10,157 bases of DNA from Lachnospiraceae bacterium (GTDB lineage: Bacteria; Bacillota; Clostridia; Lachnospirales; Lachnospiraceae): positions 1 through 10,157 of the forward strand of contig JAAWLS010000058.1 in NCBI GenBank assembly GCA_022798035.1, read 5' to 3'. Below, piece after piece: positions 1-6,743 of the stretch. Position 1 is the first letter of the stretch. Each line of letters begins with the position of its first letter. Position numbers and translations under genes: made by a program. The notes under the pieces are model-generated. The model was not told where the DNA came from and did no database searches. It saw only the letters and a program-made list of their open reading frames with translations.

Positions 1-1093
1 TATTAAAATAGAGAGACCTTCCGGAAGTGTACCCTTCAATGTAAATGGGAGCCTTTGTGTTGTTTACAAATTTTAAATCCTTGTAAGTTCCCGCGATTGC
101 CGCATCTGCGGAAGGGTCTACATAGTTTACAATCATGGAATGATTAAATCGCTCTGTAACCTCCAGCTCCGCACGAATTACTGCATTGTATAATGTAGTA
201 GATACCTGGCAGATTCCTCCGCCGTAAGTCTCTACCGTCGTTCCGTTTTCATAAGAGCCAGCCAGCTCATATCCATGCTCTGCGTCAAAAGGACTCACCG
301 CTTCATAGACTGAAAAACTGTCTCCCGGATAAATCACAGAACCATTGATTTTGGAGGCTCCATTTTCTACATTTTTGGAACGTCCTGCGCCGGAAGAAGC
401 ATAAGACGTGTTAAATCCTCCCAGCAAATCTTTGACTTTGCCAAGTTCTTCCTCCGTTCCTTTGGGGTCTACAACATCTGCCACAATCTCAACGCTTCCA
501 GATTTGCCATCCCACTCCAGAGAAAAATATTTCTCTATGGTTTCTATGGATTTCTCAACGTTTACCGTAACTCCCTGGCTTCCAGGAATAATCGTAAATC
601 CTCCGTTCTCTCTGGTCAGTCCTGCATTCACCGCCTCCGTATTCAAGCTTGCCTCATTGTCTTTCAGCACTTTTTCAATTTTCTGTCTGTCCACCTGGTA
701 CGCAAGCTGATATACTTTATCTTCATTTTCCAAATCTTTCATTGCCTTGTAACGGGTAATCAGATTGCCGCTCTTTCCAAGTCCTGCCGCCTCTTCCACA
801 ATTTCCGCATTACTCCAGGCAACTCCCAGCTGGGAGACAGGAACCTGAATGGCATTCTTACCAGCCTGAATTGTAATCTTCTCATTCTGCAGACCGCTGA
901 CATATTCTTCCACTGCTGCTTTGGCTTCCTCCTGGGTCATTCCCCCCACAGAAATTTCTCCAAAATATACACGCTGTGGTATGGTGTCTGTCTCTTTCGT
1001 CTCTGCATTTACCGGAATCATGATAACAGCAGCCAGTGCCAGCACCAAACATCCACCGGCAATCGAAAGGTACTTTTTCCATTTTTTCATCAT
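1..1093 (-). CDS. VanW-family cell-envelope protein (partial, C-terminus off the left edge)
   Basis: Reading the minus strand from the ATG at 1093 gives 364 codons with no stop before the window edge. Residues 7-28 form one hydrophobic segment after a lysine-rich start (MMKKWKK), and an Ala-Glu junction near residue 30 could be a signal-peptidase site, so this is a secreted or membrane-anchored protein. Residues about 45-205 resemble the putative peptidoglycan-binding domain (PG_binding_4 type) common in YoaR-like proteins. From about residue 220 comes the VanW domain, recognised by FNTSYASSGAGRSKNV and by GGGICQVSTTLYNA (291-304). TAGGAGAG (1101-1108) lies 7 bases before the ATG at 1093, so that start is preferred over the ATG at 1090. 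VanW domains take their name from a vancomycin-resistance cluster, but most members are general envelope proteins of unknown activity; nothing here indicates resistance. A C-terminal G5 or similar domain may follow outside the window. Confidence 0.9.
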   Translation of the reverse strand, partial: MMKKWKKYLSIAGGCLVLALAAVIMIPVNAETKETDTIPQRVYFGEISVGGMTQEEAKAAVEEYVSGLQNEKITIQAGKNAIQVPVSQLGVAWSNAEIVEEAAGLGKSGNLITRYKAMKDLENEDKVYQLAYQVDRQKIEKVLKDNEASLNTEAVNAGLTRENGGFTIIPGSQGVTVNVEKSIETIEKYFSLEWDGKSGSVEIVADVVDPKGTEEELGKVKDLLGGFNTSYASSGAGRSKNVENGASKINGSVIYPGDSFSVYEAVSPFDAEHGYELAGSYENGTTVETYGGGICQVSTTLYNAVIRAELEVTERFNHSMIVNYVDPSADAAIAGTYKDLKFVNNTKAPIYIEGYTSGRSLYFN

Positions 1094-1138
1094 AATCTAT
1101 CTCTCCTACCCTTGCTTCATTAACATTCTACTCACATA

Positions 1139-1166
1139 ATTCTACCACAAAAATACAGAATTTCAA
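1139..1166 (-). promoter_or_regulatory. Sigma-A-type promoter of the VanW-family gene
   Basis: On the minus strand TTGAAA (1161-1166) and TAGAAT (1139-1144) are separated by 16 bases, and TGG directly before the -10 box makes it an extended -10. Transcription would start near 1132, leaving a leader of about 39 bases that contains the ribosome binding site at 1101-1108. Confidence 0.65.
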
Positions 1167-1210
1167 GCCGCAAATTGTCTGAGTTTCCCTATTTTGTAAT
1201 TCATGGTAGG

Positions 1211-1331
1211 AAAAGGGGCTCATCTCAAAACGATGTGAACATTTTGCACATAACAGTACTGCGAAAAATCAATTTTTCAAATACTTTTTGTGCAATATAT
1301 CTATGCTGTCAAAGGCCGCAGCCCCTTTTTT
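1211..1331 (+). ncRNA. Nested inverted-repeat element, possible small structured RNA (or MITE-like repeat)
   Basis: AAAAGGGGCT (1211-1220) is perfectly complementary to AGCCCCTTTT (1320-1329). Inside are TTGCACA (1244-1250) with TGTGCAA (1289-1295), then GAAAAA (1263-1268) with TTTTTC (1273-1278). A short CATC/GATG hairpin (1221-1235) and the palindrome CAGTACTG (1254-1261) also lie inside. The nested stems suggest a rod-shaped RNA. The plus strand ends in six T after the closing stem and the minus strand in four, which mildly favours plus. No convincing promoter was found at either end. The rod with a small side hairpin loosely recalls 6S RNA, but it is shorter than usual. A miniature inverted-repeat element is an alternative; no target duplication was seen. 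Strand and identity are uncertain. Confidence 0.3.
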
Positions 1332-1381
1332 CACGATAAGATTTGGAAATGGTAAAAACGGGGAACCCAAAACAAATTTCA

Positions 1382-1410
1382 TTGACAGAATCTTGCACTT
1401 TTTGTATATT
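1382..1410 (+). promoter_or_regulatory. Near-consensus sigma-A promoter, plus strand
   Basis: TTGACA (1382-1387), a 17-base spacer and TATATT (1405-1410), with TG directly before the -10 box. The start would be about 1417, so the transcript begins with the hairpin at 1417-1455. The only plus-strand gene downstream starts at 1653, implying a leader of about 236 bases that runs antisense to the small gene at 1478-1585. This is the best plus-strand promoter seen before the 1653 gene. Confidence 0.6.
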
Positions 1411-1416
1411 AAGAAC

Positions 1417-1455
1417 AGGTGCAGTCTATAAATTTATCATTCACACACCGCACCT
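1417..1455 (-). terminator. Hairpin, possible weak terminator of the 35-aa gene
   Basis: On the minus strand AGGTGCGG (1455-1448) can pair with CTGCACCT (1424-1417): 8 pairs including one G-U. A T-rich tail (TGTTCTT) follows. It lies 22 bases past the stop of the small gene. The stem is weaker on the plus strand, where one pair becomes A-C, which supports a minus-strand role. The T tract is interrupted, so termination would be inefficient. The plus-strand promoter at 1382-1410 would place the same hairpin at the very 5' end of its transcript. Confidence 0.35.
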
Positions 1456-1477
1456 TTTCGACGTGGCAGATGTATCT

Positions 1478-1585
1478 TTATACAAATGCGGAGAGAAATA
1501 CGGAAATTACCATAGACGCTACCAAAATCAGGGCAATCACTGTCGCAAATGTTTTCTTCGTCTTGGGATTATGAAAATCAATCAT
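1478..1585 (-). CDS. Small single-span membrane protein, 35 aa
   Basis: ATG at 1585 opens a 35-codon frame ending in TAA at 1478-1480. It has a perfect GGAGGTGA Shine-Dalgarno sequence (1591-1598) five bases upstream, the strongest in this part of the window. The N-terminus MIDFHNPKTKK is polar and positively charged. Residues 13-35 form one continuous hydrophobic helix (FATVIALILVASMVISVFL) that ends the protein, so an N-in membrane anchor is expected. The gene is divergent from the plus-strand gene at 1653, whose product also has an N-terminal membrane helix. I believe similar short proteins occur in Lachnospiraceae, but I cannot name a family or a function. Confidence 0.75.
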   Translation of the reverse strand: MIDFHNPKTKKTFATVIALILVASMVISVFLSAFV

Positions 1586-1619
1586 GGGGCTCACCTCCAT
1601 TTCAAATCACTCACAATTG

Positions 1620-1647
1620 AATTTATTTATTTTAAGAAAGGAATCAA
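1620..1647 (-). promoter_or_regulatory. Possible promoter of the 35-aa gene
   Basis: Minus-strand TTGATT (1642-1647) and TAAATT (1620-1625) are 16 bases apart. This gives a start near 1613, just ahead of the ribosome binding site at 1591-1598. Both boxes deviate from consensus. The site lies next to the ribosome binding site of the divergent gene. Confidence 0.35.
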
Positions 1648-1652
1648 CTATT

Positions 1653-2285
1653 ATGGGTATGGGACTTCCTCTGATTCTCGGATGGACTTTTATTTTTATG
1701 GCGGTTGTCACTTACAAACGCCACCGGGCTGACCGCATCAACGAAAATGCAGAACGCAGTTTCTGGGACCGTGAAAACAACGCAAATGCCACCCGGAAGC
1801 AGGATATTTCCAATCTGGACTATGTGGACTTCACCGGAGTTTCCCTGCCTTTTGCATTGTTTTCCGATGAACTTTTAAATCAATGTGAATCACAGGTTTT
1901 GGAGCTGAAAGATGAAAAAATCCTGAACCTGACCGGACTCAGCAACACAGATTTAAAACTGGCTTACGGCCCCGCCAATCTGCCGCAGCTCACCCAATAT
2001 GACCAAAACTTTACTCTGCTGGTACGGACATTAAATACCTGGGGACACCGCCTGGCAGAACTTTCTCATCCAAGAGAAGCTATCTCTGTACTATCATTTT
2101 CCGTCTCCATCGGAAGCGATATCAAGGCCACATACCAGCTTCTGGCAGAACTCTATCTACAGGAAGGAGAGCCAGACAAGATTCCTCCTCTGAAAACAAA
2201 TGCAGCCCAGTTAAATTCCCTGATGAAAGACCCTATTCTCACCATGCTGGATAAAATGGTTTCTTCTGACAGTGAGACAGATTAA
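1653..2285 (+). CDS. Membrane-anchored helical (TPR-like) protein of unknown function, 210 aa
   Basis: The frame is open from 1584, but the ATG at 1653 is chosen because AAAGGA (1638-1643) lies about 9 bases before it. The earlier ATG has no such site and would put charged residues before the membrane helix. Residues 4-20 are hydrophobic (LPLILGWTFIFMAVVTY), followed by a very basic stretch (YKRHRADR), so the rest should face the cytoplasm. A motif around residues 36-60 (SFWDRENNANATRKQ, then DISNLDYVDF) and a helical part at 118-205 containing RLAELSHPREAISVLSFS resemble tetratricopeptide-like pairs of helices. I recall similar conserved hypothetical proteins in Lachnospiraceae. No catalytic motif is visible. 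The stop is 9 bases from the stop of the convergent exonuclease gene, and no terminator is seen between them. Confidence 0.8.
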   Translation: MGMGLPLILGWTFIFMAVVTYKRHRADRINENAERSFWDRENNANATRKQDISNLDYVDFTGVSLPFALFSDELLNQCESQVLELKDEKILNLTGLSNTDLKLAYGPANLPQLTQYDQNFTLLVRTLNTWGHRLAELSHPREAISVLSFSVSIGSDIKATYQLLAELYLQEGEPDKIPPLKTNAAQLNSLMKDPILTMLDKMVSSDSETD

Positions 2286-2294
2286 ACCGCTGCC

Positions 2295-3011
2295 TCAGAC
2301 CACAGGCATTCTCCCATAGGTGGACAGAATCTTATCTGTCAGCCTGGAAGCTTCATTTCTGGTGAGGCTGTCTATCTCAACAGGTAAGTCTATTTTATGC
2401 CAGCCGGCCAATTCCTTCAAGTACTTTTTTTGTCTCGGAGTAATTGGGCCTTGCTTTTTTACCTTATACTGCAGCGGTTTCGGTAAAAATGCCTCTGGTT
2501 CCTGAGATGCAAACCGTTCCTGAAGATATTGAAAAAGCGCCGCGGCGGCCTCCGCATCCTCTCGTGCCCGATGTCTCTGGCTGGAAGAGATATTCAAGTA
2601 ACTGCACAGATAATCCAACGTTTTTTTCTCCGCCTCCGGCAGAAACTTTCTTGCCAGTTTCAGCGTGTCAATTCCATCTTTCTCAAAAGGAATTCCCTGA
2701 TTTACCATATATTGTTTCAGAAAACTGTAATCAAATAAAATATTATGGCCAATCAACGGCAGACCATCGGCAAACTGCCGAAACTCCTCCATCGCTTTTT
2801 GAATCTCACAGCCTTTCTCCGTCATCTCATCGGTGATTCCCGTTAGTTCTGTGATTTCCTTTGGAATTTTCATTCTGGGATTTATTATCTGTCCGAAGGT
2901 CTCAACAGTATTTCCCCGTTTTACCCTCACCGCGCCGATTTCCAGGATTCTGTCCACCTTTGCCCGCAGTCCCGTCATCTCTAAATCCACCGCCACATAA
3001 TCTTCCAGCAT
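2295..3011 (-). CDS. DnaQ/epsilon-like DEDDh 3'-5' exonuclease, 238 aa
   Basis: This is a DEDDh-superfamily 3'-5' exonuclease of the DNA polymerase III epsilon/PolC type. Exo I is DLE (Asp9, Glu11), Exo II is GHNILFD (Asp94), and Exo III is HRARED (His147, Asp152), so all metal-binding and catalytic residues are present. The exonuclease fold covers about residues 4-165. The remaining 70 residues include a basic segment, TPRQKKYLKELAGWH, and a predicted helical tail. This is not a polymerase domain, so the protein is a stand-alone exonuclease and not PolC. GGAAGGAG (3018-3025) supports the ATG at 3011. The gene is last in an operon, 24 bases after nth. That suggests a role in DNA repair or processing, although RNA substrates are equally possible for this family. 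Confidence 0.9.
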   Translation of the reverse strand: MLEDYVAVDLEMTGLRAKVDRILEIGAVRVKRGNTVETFGQIINPRMKIPKEITELTGITDEMTEKGCEIQKAMEEFRQFADGLPLIGHNILFDYSFLKQYMVNQGIPFEKDGIDTLKLARKFLPEAEKKTLDYLCSYLNISSSQRHRAREDAEAAAALFQYLQERFASQEPEAFLPKPLQYKVKKQGPITPRQKKYLKELAGWHKIDLPVEIDSLTRNEASRLTDKILSTYGRMPVV

Positions 3012-3035
3012 AACATTCTCCTTCCGCTTTTCTGA

Positions 3036-3668
3036 TTATTCTGCCTTATCCTCTGCCTGGCACAAATCACTCAGGAAACATTCCTGGCACTTCGGACTTC
3101 TGGCCGTGCAGATGCTTCTTCCCAATGTAATAATCTGAATATTGTACAAAATCCAATGCTCCTTGGGAAGAGCCTTCATCAAATCATACTCTATTTTTAC
3201 AGGGTCCTCTTCCTTCGTCAGATTCAGCCGCCGTGAAATTCGTTTTACATGCGTGTCCACCACCACGCTGGGTTCATGGTAAATATTTCCCCGAATTACA
3301 TTGGCTGTCTTTCTCCCCACACCTGGAAGGGAAATCAAATCTTCCAGACGCTCGGGCACCTCTCCTCCAAATTCCTCCACCAGTTTTCTTGCGCACAGAA
3401 TAATATTTCTGGCCTTGTTGTGATAAAATCCAATCGAGTGAATGTCCCGTTCCAGTTCTTCAATTTCGGCCTCTGCAAATTTTTCCAGCGTATCGTATTT
3501 CTGGAACAAATCTTTCGTCACCAGGTTTACTCTCGCATCCGTGCACTGGGCGCTCATAATCACTGCAATCAAAAGCTGCCAGGGCGTGTCATGATTCAGA
3601 TAACATCGGTATTCTCTGCCGTAAGCCTCGTCTAACCGTCTCAAAATCTCTTTTGTCCTCTTTTTCAT
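3036..3668 (-). CDS. nth: Endonuclease III (DNA glycosylase/AP lyase)
   Basis: A 210-residue Nth protein that removes oxidised pyrimidines and cleaves at abasic sites in base excision repair. The helix-hairpin-helix LPGVGRKTANV contains the catalytic Lys120, and VDTHVKR contains Asp138. The [4Fe-4S] cluster cysteines are C187, C194, C197 and C203, with spacing C-6-C-2-C-5-C. With the start at 3668 all of these match E. coli Nth numbering exactly. The frame is open to an ATG at 3698, but GAAAGGAAG (3672-3680) precedes 3668, and the extra ten residues are not family-like, so 3668 is chosen. The gene follows the radical SAM gene after about 32 bases and precedes the exonuclease gene by 24, which indicates one transcript. 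Confidence 0.96.
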   Translation of the reverse strand: MKKRTKEILRRLDEAYGREYRCYLNHDTPWQLLIAVIMSAQCTDARVNLVTKDLFQKYDTLEKFAEAEIEELERDIHSIGFYHNKARNIILCARKLVEEFGGEVPERLEDLISLPGVGRKTANVIRGNIYHEPSVVVDTHVKRISRRLNLTKEEDPVKIEYDLMKALPKEHWILYNIQIITLGRSICTARSPKCQECFLSDLCQAEDKAE

Positions 3669-3700
3669 ATTCTTCCTTTCGCAATTTCCTGTTATCATTC

Positions 3701-5458
3701 CTATTCTTTATCATCCTCTGACAATTTTACAACTTTTCCCTGTCCCGTCAAAGGATTTTTTTCCAGATAAGAGAACAGGTAAAACTGTCTGCGGGAAAGT
3801 TTCCGGGGATAGTCACTCAAGGTTCTACTCTGGCGCACCTTTTCCATATCATACCAAAAAGGCTCTATATGAGACAGCTTTCCCTTTTTGCAGTATTTTC
3901 TTGCCATTTCCTTCCACTCTGCAGGCTCCGGCGCCCAAAAAGGCCTCGTTTTCATATTTTCCCGGTAATACAAATCAAAAGTCAGCGTCTCCTGGTAAAG
4001 TTCCAGATGAGCCTCATCCTTTTCTTTTACAAATTCCAATAAAATCACGCATCTTTTCATCCTGGAATGGCTCATAGCCAGATATCCTCTTTTTTCGTAG
4101 AATTTTCCCAACTCTAAAAACAGGAAAAAGGGATTTTCTGTGATAAGCTCCAGAATCTTCATCGTCATCTCGAATTGCCCGCTGTTATAGTAGACCTCCA
4201 GCATTTCCTCTGCCAGTTTGACGTCCAATAGTTCCTCATAAGAAATCCAGCGGGTGGCCATCACCTCATAAGGAGGCTGCTCCCGGTAAATCAAGCCGTA
4301 CTCCCTTTGATTCTCATACAGATAAGAGCCTTTCAGCACTTTCAAAAATCCAAGCTGCAGCTGTTCTGGCTTCCATTGGTACACCTGGCAGAAAGATTCC
4401 GCAAAGGCGGCGAAATCTTCTTTGGGCAGTCCTGCAATCAAATCTAAATGCTGATGAATATTTCCTGCCTGCTGCAGCCTTTTCACCGCCTGCTCCAAAC
4501 GGGATAAATCCATCGTTCTGCGGATTTCCTGAATAGCAGGCCCATAAGTTGACTGTACGCCGATTTCTAACTGCACCAGTCCCGGACGCATGGACGCCAG
4601 CAGTTCTATCTCCTCTTCTGTCAACAAATCCGCGGAAATTTCAAAGTGAAAATTCGTAACACCGTTGTCGTGCTCTTTGATGTAATGCCAGATTTCCTCT
4701 GCATGTCTGTGGCTGCAGTTAAAGGTGCGGTCCACAAATTTCACCTGCTTCACTTGGTGCTCCAGAAAAAACTGCAGCTCTCTCTTTACTGTTTCAAGAG
4801 CCCGAAAGCGGATTTCTTTTTCTATGGAAGAAAGACAATAACTGCAGGAAAAGGGACATCCTCGGCTTGTCTCATAATAGATGATTCTGTTTTCAAAATC
4901 TTCTAAATGTTCATAGCAAAAGGGCAGGTTATCCATGGAAACAGGTTCTCGTTTCAGAGTCCTGATAAATTCTCCCGCTTCATTTCGAAACACCAGTCCC
5001 TGTATCTCCTCCAGATGTTTCTCCTCTGTTTTCTCTCTCCTCTCATTTTCCCCTTTACAGACGCCTGCCTGCTCCAGATAATATCTGCAGAGTTCCAGGA
5101 AGGTTTCCTCCCCTTCCCCTGTCATGACCCCTGCTGCTCCGGTATTATGTTTCAAAAAAATCTCCGGCTCATAAGACACCTCCGGACCTCCTGCCCAGAT
5201 GGGAAGGAACGGCATCAGTTTATGAATCTCTCCTATCAGTTCCTGTACATACCGCAGATTCCAAATATAACAGGAAAAACACAGAACATCGGGCTTCTGT
5301 TTATAAATCTCCTGCAAAATGTAGTCCACCGGATGATTGATGGTATACTCTCCAATCTTGATATGACTGGCGTATTCTCTCCCGTAAGATTTCAGGCTGT
5401 AAACGGCAAGATTAGAGTGGATGTATTTGGCATTGATGGCGACCAGTATAATATTCAT
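3701..5458 (-). CDS. B12-binding-like/radical SAM protein with DUF4080-type C-terminus
   Basis: 585 residues. Residues 1-125 resemble a cobalamin-binding Rossmann domain (MNIILVAINAKYIHSNLAV, then PDVLCFSCYIW and IWAGGPEVSY). The DxHxxG lower-ligand motif is absent, so cobalamin would bind base-off without a protein ligand, or not at all. A charged linker (134-150) leads to the radical SAM domain, whose cluster motif is CPFSCSYC (Cys201, Cys205, Cys208). This predicts reductive cleavage of S-adenosylmethionine. FVDRTFN, ISADLL and LEIGVQS are typical radical SAM barrel strands. About residues 370-570 match the DUF4080 region usually found after such domains. The substrate is unknown. The ATG at 5458 has GGAAGGA (5470-5476) eleven bases upstream. 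The gene is first in an operon with nth and an exonuclease, which may hint at a nucleic-acid-related role, but this is weak inference. Confidence 0.9.
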   Translation of the reverse strand: MNIILVAINAKYIHSNLAVYSLKSYGREYASHIKIGEYTINHPVDYILQEIYKQKPDVLCFSCYIWNLRYVQELIGEIHKLMPFLPIWAGGPEVSYEPEIFLKHNTGAAGVMTGEGEETFLELCRYYLEQAGVCKGENERREKTEEKHLEEIQGLVFRNEAGEFIRTLKREPVSMDNLPFCYEHLEDFENRIIYYETSRGCPFSCSYCLSSIEKEIRFRALETVKRELQFFLEHQVKQVKFVDRTFNCSHRHAEEIWHYIKEHDNGVTNFHFEISADLLTEEEIELLASMRPGLVQLEIGVQSTYGPAIQEIRRTMDLSRLEQAVKRLQQAGNIHQHLDLIAGLPKEDFAAFAESFCQVYQWKPEQLQLGFLKVLKGSYLYENQREYGLIYREQPPYEVMATRWISYEELLDVKLAEEMLEVYYNSGQFEMTMKILELITENPFFLFLELGKFYEKRGYLAMSHSRMKRCVILLEFVKEKDEAHLELYQETLTFDLYYRENMKTRPFWAPEPAEWKEMARKYCKKGKLSHIEPFWYDMEKVRQSRTLSDYPRKLSRRQFYLFSYLEKNPLTGQGKVVKLSEDDKE

Positions 5459-5542
5459 GACTCTGTTTTTCCTTCCTGCAGGCTGCTTCTATTGATTTCT
5501 GCACTATCCAGAATTTTGGCAGTTAAAAATCACCTGTATCTT

Positions 5543-5571
5543 ATCATATCTTAAAAAAAGAACCGCTGCAA
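5543..5571 (-). promoter_or_regulatory. Sigma-A promoter of the radical SAM-nth-exonuclease operon
   Basis: Minus-strand TTGCAG (5566-5571), exactly 17 bases, then TATGAT (5543-5548). The start would be near 5536, with a 78-base leader. The -35 box lies in the stem and loop of the terminator at 5551-5593, so promoter and terminator share bases. Confidence 0.55.
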
Positions 5572-5593
5572 TAAACAGCGGTTCTTTTTTTAA
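5551..5593 (-). terminator. Strong intrinsic terminator of the dha locus (symmetrical)
   Basis: Bases 5553-5568 pair perfectly with 5576-5591 (GAACCGCTG with CAGCGGTTC, extended by seven A-T pairs) around a 7-base loop. Two more pairs extend it to 5551-5593. Because the stem ends in A7 on one side and T7 on the other, it works as an intrinsic terminator on either strand. On the minus strand it lies 45 bases past the dhaK stop. Confidence 0.93.
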
Positions 5594-5638
5594 CGATTGT
5601 TCACTTCCATGAAAATAGATTTCATCCAAAGAATTGCC

Positions 5639-6634
5639 TTATACCTGAACAAATGCCGGAGTATCTGCCGGAGCATTCAAATATTTCTTCAATTCGTCAT
5701 CCAGTTTCAGCAATGTTACAGAATATCCTGCCATGTCGATAGAGGTCATGTAATTGCCAACCAATGTCTTTGCAACTTTGATTTTCTTATCTGCCAAAAC
5801 TTCAGATACTCTCAGGTTTGCAAGATATAATTCCTGTAATGGAGTTCCGCCAAGGCCGTTTACCATAACAGCAACTTCGTCGCCTTCATGATAGAGGTCT
5901 TCTGCAAAAATTTTCTCCAATAATGTATCAGTTGTCTCTTTGACTGTGCGAATTTCTTCTCTGTGAGTTCCCGGCTCTCCGTGAATACCCATTCCGATTT
6001 CCACTTCATTGTCGCCCAGCTCAAAACTTGGTTTTCCAGCTGCCGGAACAGTACAAGGTGCAATTGCCATACCCATAGTACGTACATTTGCGATTACCTT
6101 CTCTGCCACTGCTTTTACTGTCTGTAAATCTCCGCCTTCTTCTGCACATGCACCTGCAATCTTGTGAATAAAGATAGTACCTGCGATTCCTCTTCTTCCA
6201 GTTGTCCATGTACTGTTCTCTACTGCAACGTCATCATTTACCACAACTTTTTCTACTTCGATGCCTTCGTCTGCTGCCATGTCTGCTGCCATCTCAAAGT
6301 TCATAACGTCGCCGGTATAATTCTTGATTACCATCAGAACGCCCTTGCCGCCGTTACATGCTTTGATTGCCTCGTATACCTGGTCTGGAGTAGGTGAGGT
6401 AAACATAGCTCCTGCTACTGCTGCATCCAGCATACCTTTTCCAACATAGCCGCCGTGTGCCGGCTCATGTCCGCTTCCGCCGCCGCTTACTAAGGCAACC
6501 TTACCCTGGGAACCGCCGGCTCTCACCAATACGTCGCATCCCTCTACCCTTTTTACATATTCCGGATGTGCTGCTACAATCCCCTGTAACATTTCTTCTA
6601 CTACATCATCTGGTTTGTTAATCATTTTTTTCAA
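5639..6634 (-). CDS. dhaK: Dihydroxyacetone kinase, substrate-binding subunit DhaK
   Basis: 331 residues. DhaK binds dihydroxyacetone covalently as a hemiaminal on a histidine and presents it to the nucleotide of DhaL. His218 lies in GMGIHGEPG, and His56 (GSGHEPAHGG), Lys104 and Asp109 (IKNYTGDV) are present; all four match E. coli numbering. The start is TTG at 6634: AGGAGG (6643-6648) lies 8 bases upstream, and the N-terminus MKKMIN matches E. coli DhaK (MKKLIN). The nearest ATG, at 6625, would be 17 bases from the ribosome binding site. An intact His218 and full length argue against a DhaQ-like non-catalytic paralogue. It is separated from ptsI by 254 bases and has its own sigma-54 promoter. 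The product works with DhaL and DhaM encoded about 2-3 kb upstream. Confidence 0.97.
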   Translation of the reverse strand: MKKMINKPDDVVEEMLQGIVAAHPEYVKRVEGCDVLVRAGGSQGKVALVSGGGSGHEPAHGGYVGKGMLDAAVAGAMFTSPTPDQVYEAIKACNGGKGVLMVIKNYTGDVMNFEMAADMAADEGIEVEKVVVNDDVAVENSTWTTGRRGIAGTIFIHKIAGACAEEGGDLQTVKAVAEKVIANVRTMGMAIAPCTVPAAGKPSFELGDNEVEIGMGIHGEPGTHREEIRTVKETTDTLLEKIFAEDLYHEGDEVAVMVNGLGGTPLQELYLANLRVSEVLADKKIKVAKTLVGNYMTSIDMAGYSVTLLKLDDELKKYLNAPADTPAFVQV

Positions 6635-6688
6635 AGCAATTTCCTCCTTCTCCTTAATTACTCATTTTGTGCTGCTATTAAATGATAG

Positions 6689-6704
6689 AGCAAAATCCAT
6701 GCCA
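6689..6704 (-). promoter_or_regulatory. Sigma-54 (-24/-12) promoter of dhaK
   Basis: The minus strand reads TGGCATGGATTTTGCT, with GG at 6703-6702 and GC at 6691-6690, ten bases apart, as the sigma-54 consensus TGGCACG-N4-TTGCW requires. It differs from the dhaL promoter at only two or three positions. Transcription would start near 6678, giving a leader of about 43 bases with the AGGAGG at 6643-6648. An enhancer-binding activator is required; candidate sites are at 6744-6809 and 6835-6900. Confidence 0.85.
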
Positions 6705-6743
6705 GTTTTATATGAATGCGGCCAAGCGCCAAAGCTTTTGGAA

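Noticed and set aside
1..1093. VanW-domain gene as a vancomycin-resistance determinant
   Set aside because: The domain name is historical; no vanA/vanX/vanH or two-component genes accompany it, and this architecture is a common envelope protein in clostridia.
1343..1732. 129-residue plus-strand open frame
   Set aside because: It begins upstream of the plus-strand promoter, lacks a ribosome binding site, overlaps the start of the 1653 gene in another frame, and has cysteine- and histidine-rich composition typical of antisense translation.
2323..2340. GACAGA/TCTGTC hairpin near the convergent gene ends
   Set aside because: Six-base stem inside the exonuclease coding region without a T tract on either strand; not a credible terminator.
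3669..3698. Longer nth N-terminus from the ATG at 3698
   Set aside because: The start at 3668 has its own ribosome binding site and reproduces E. coli numbering for Lys120, Asp138 and the four cysteines.
4907..5554. 215-residue plus-strand frame opposite the radical SAM gene
   Set aside because: Mirror of a recognisable B12/radical SAM coding region; it also runs into the terminator at 5551.
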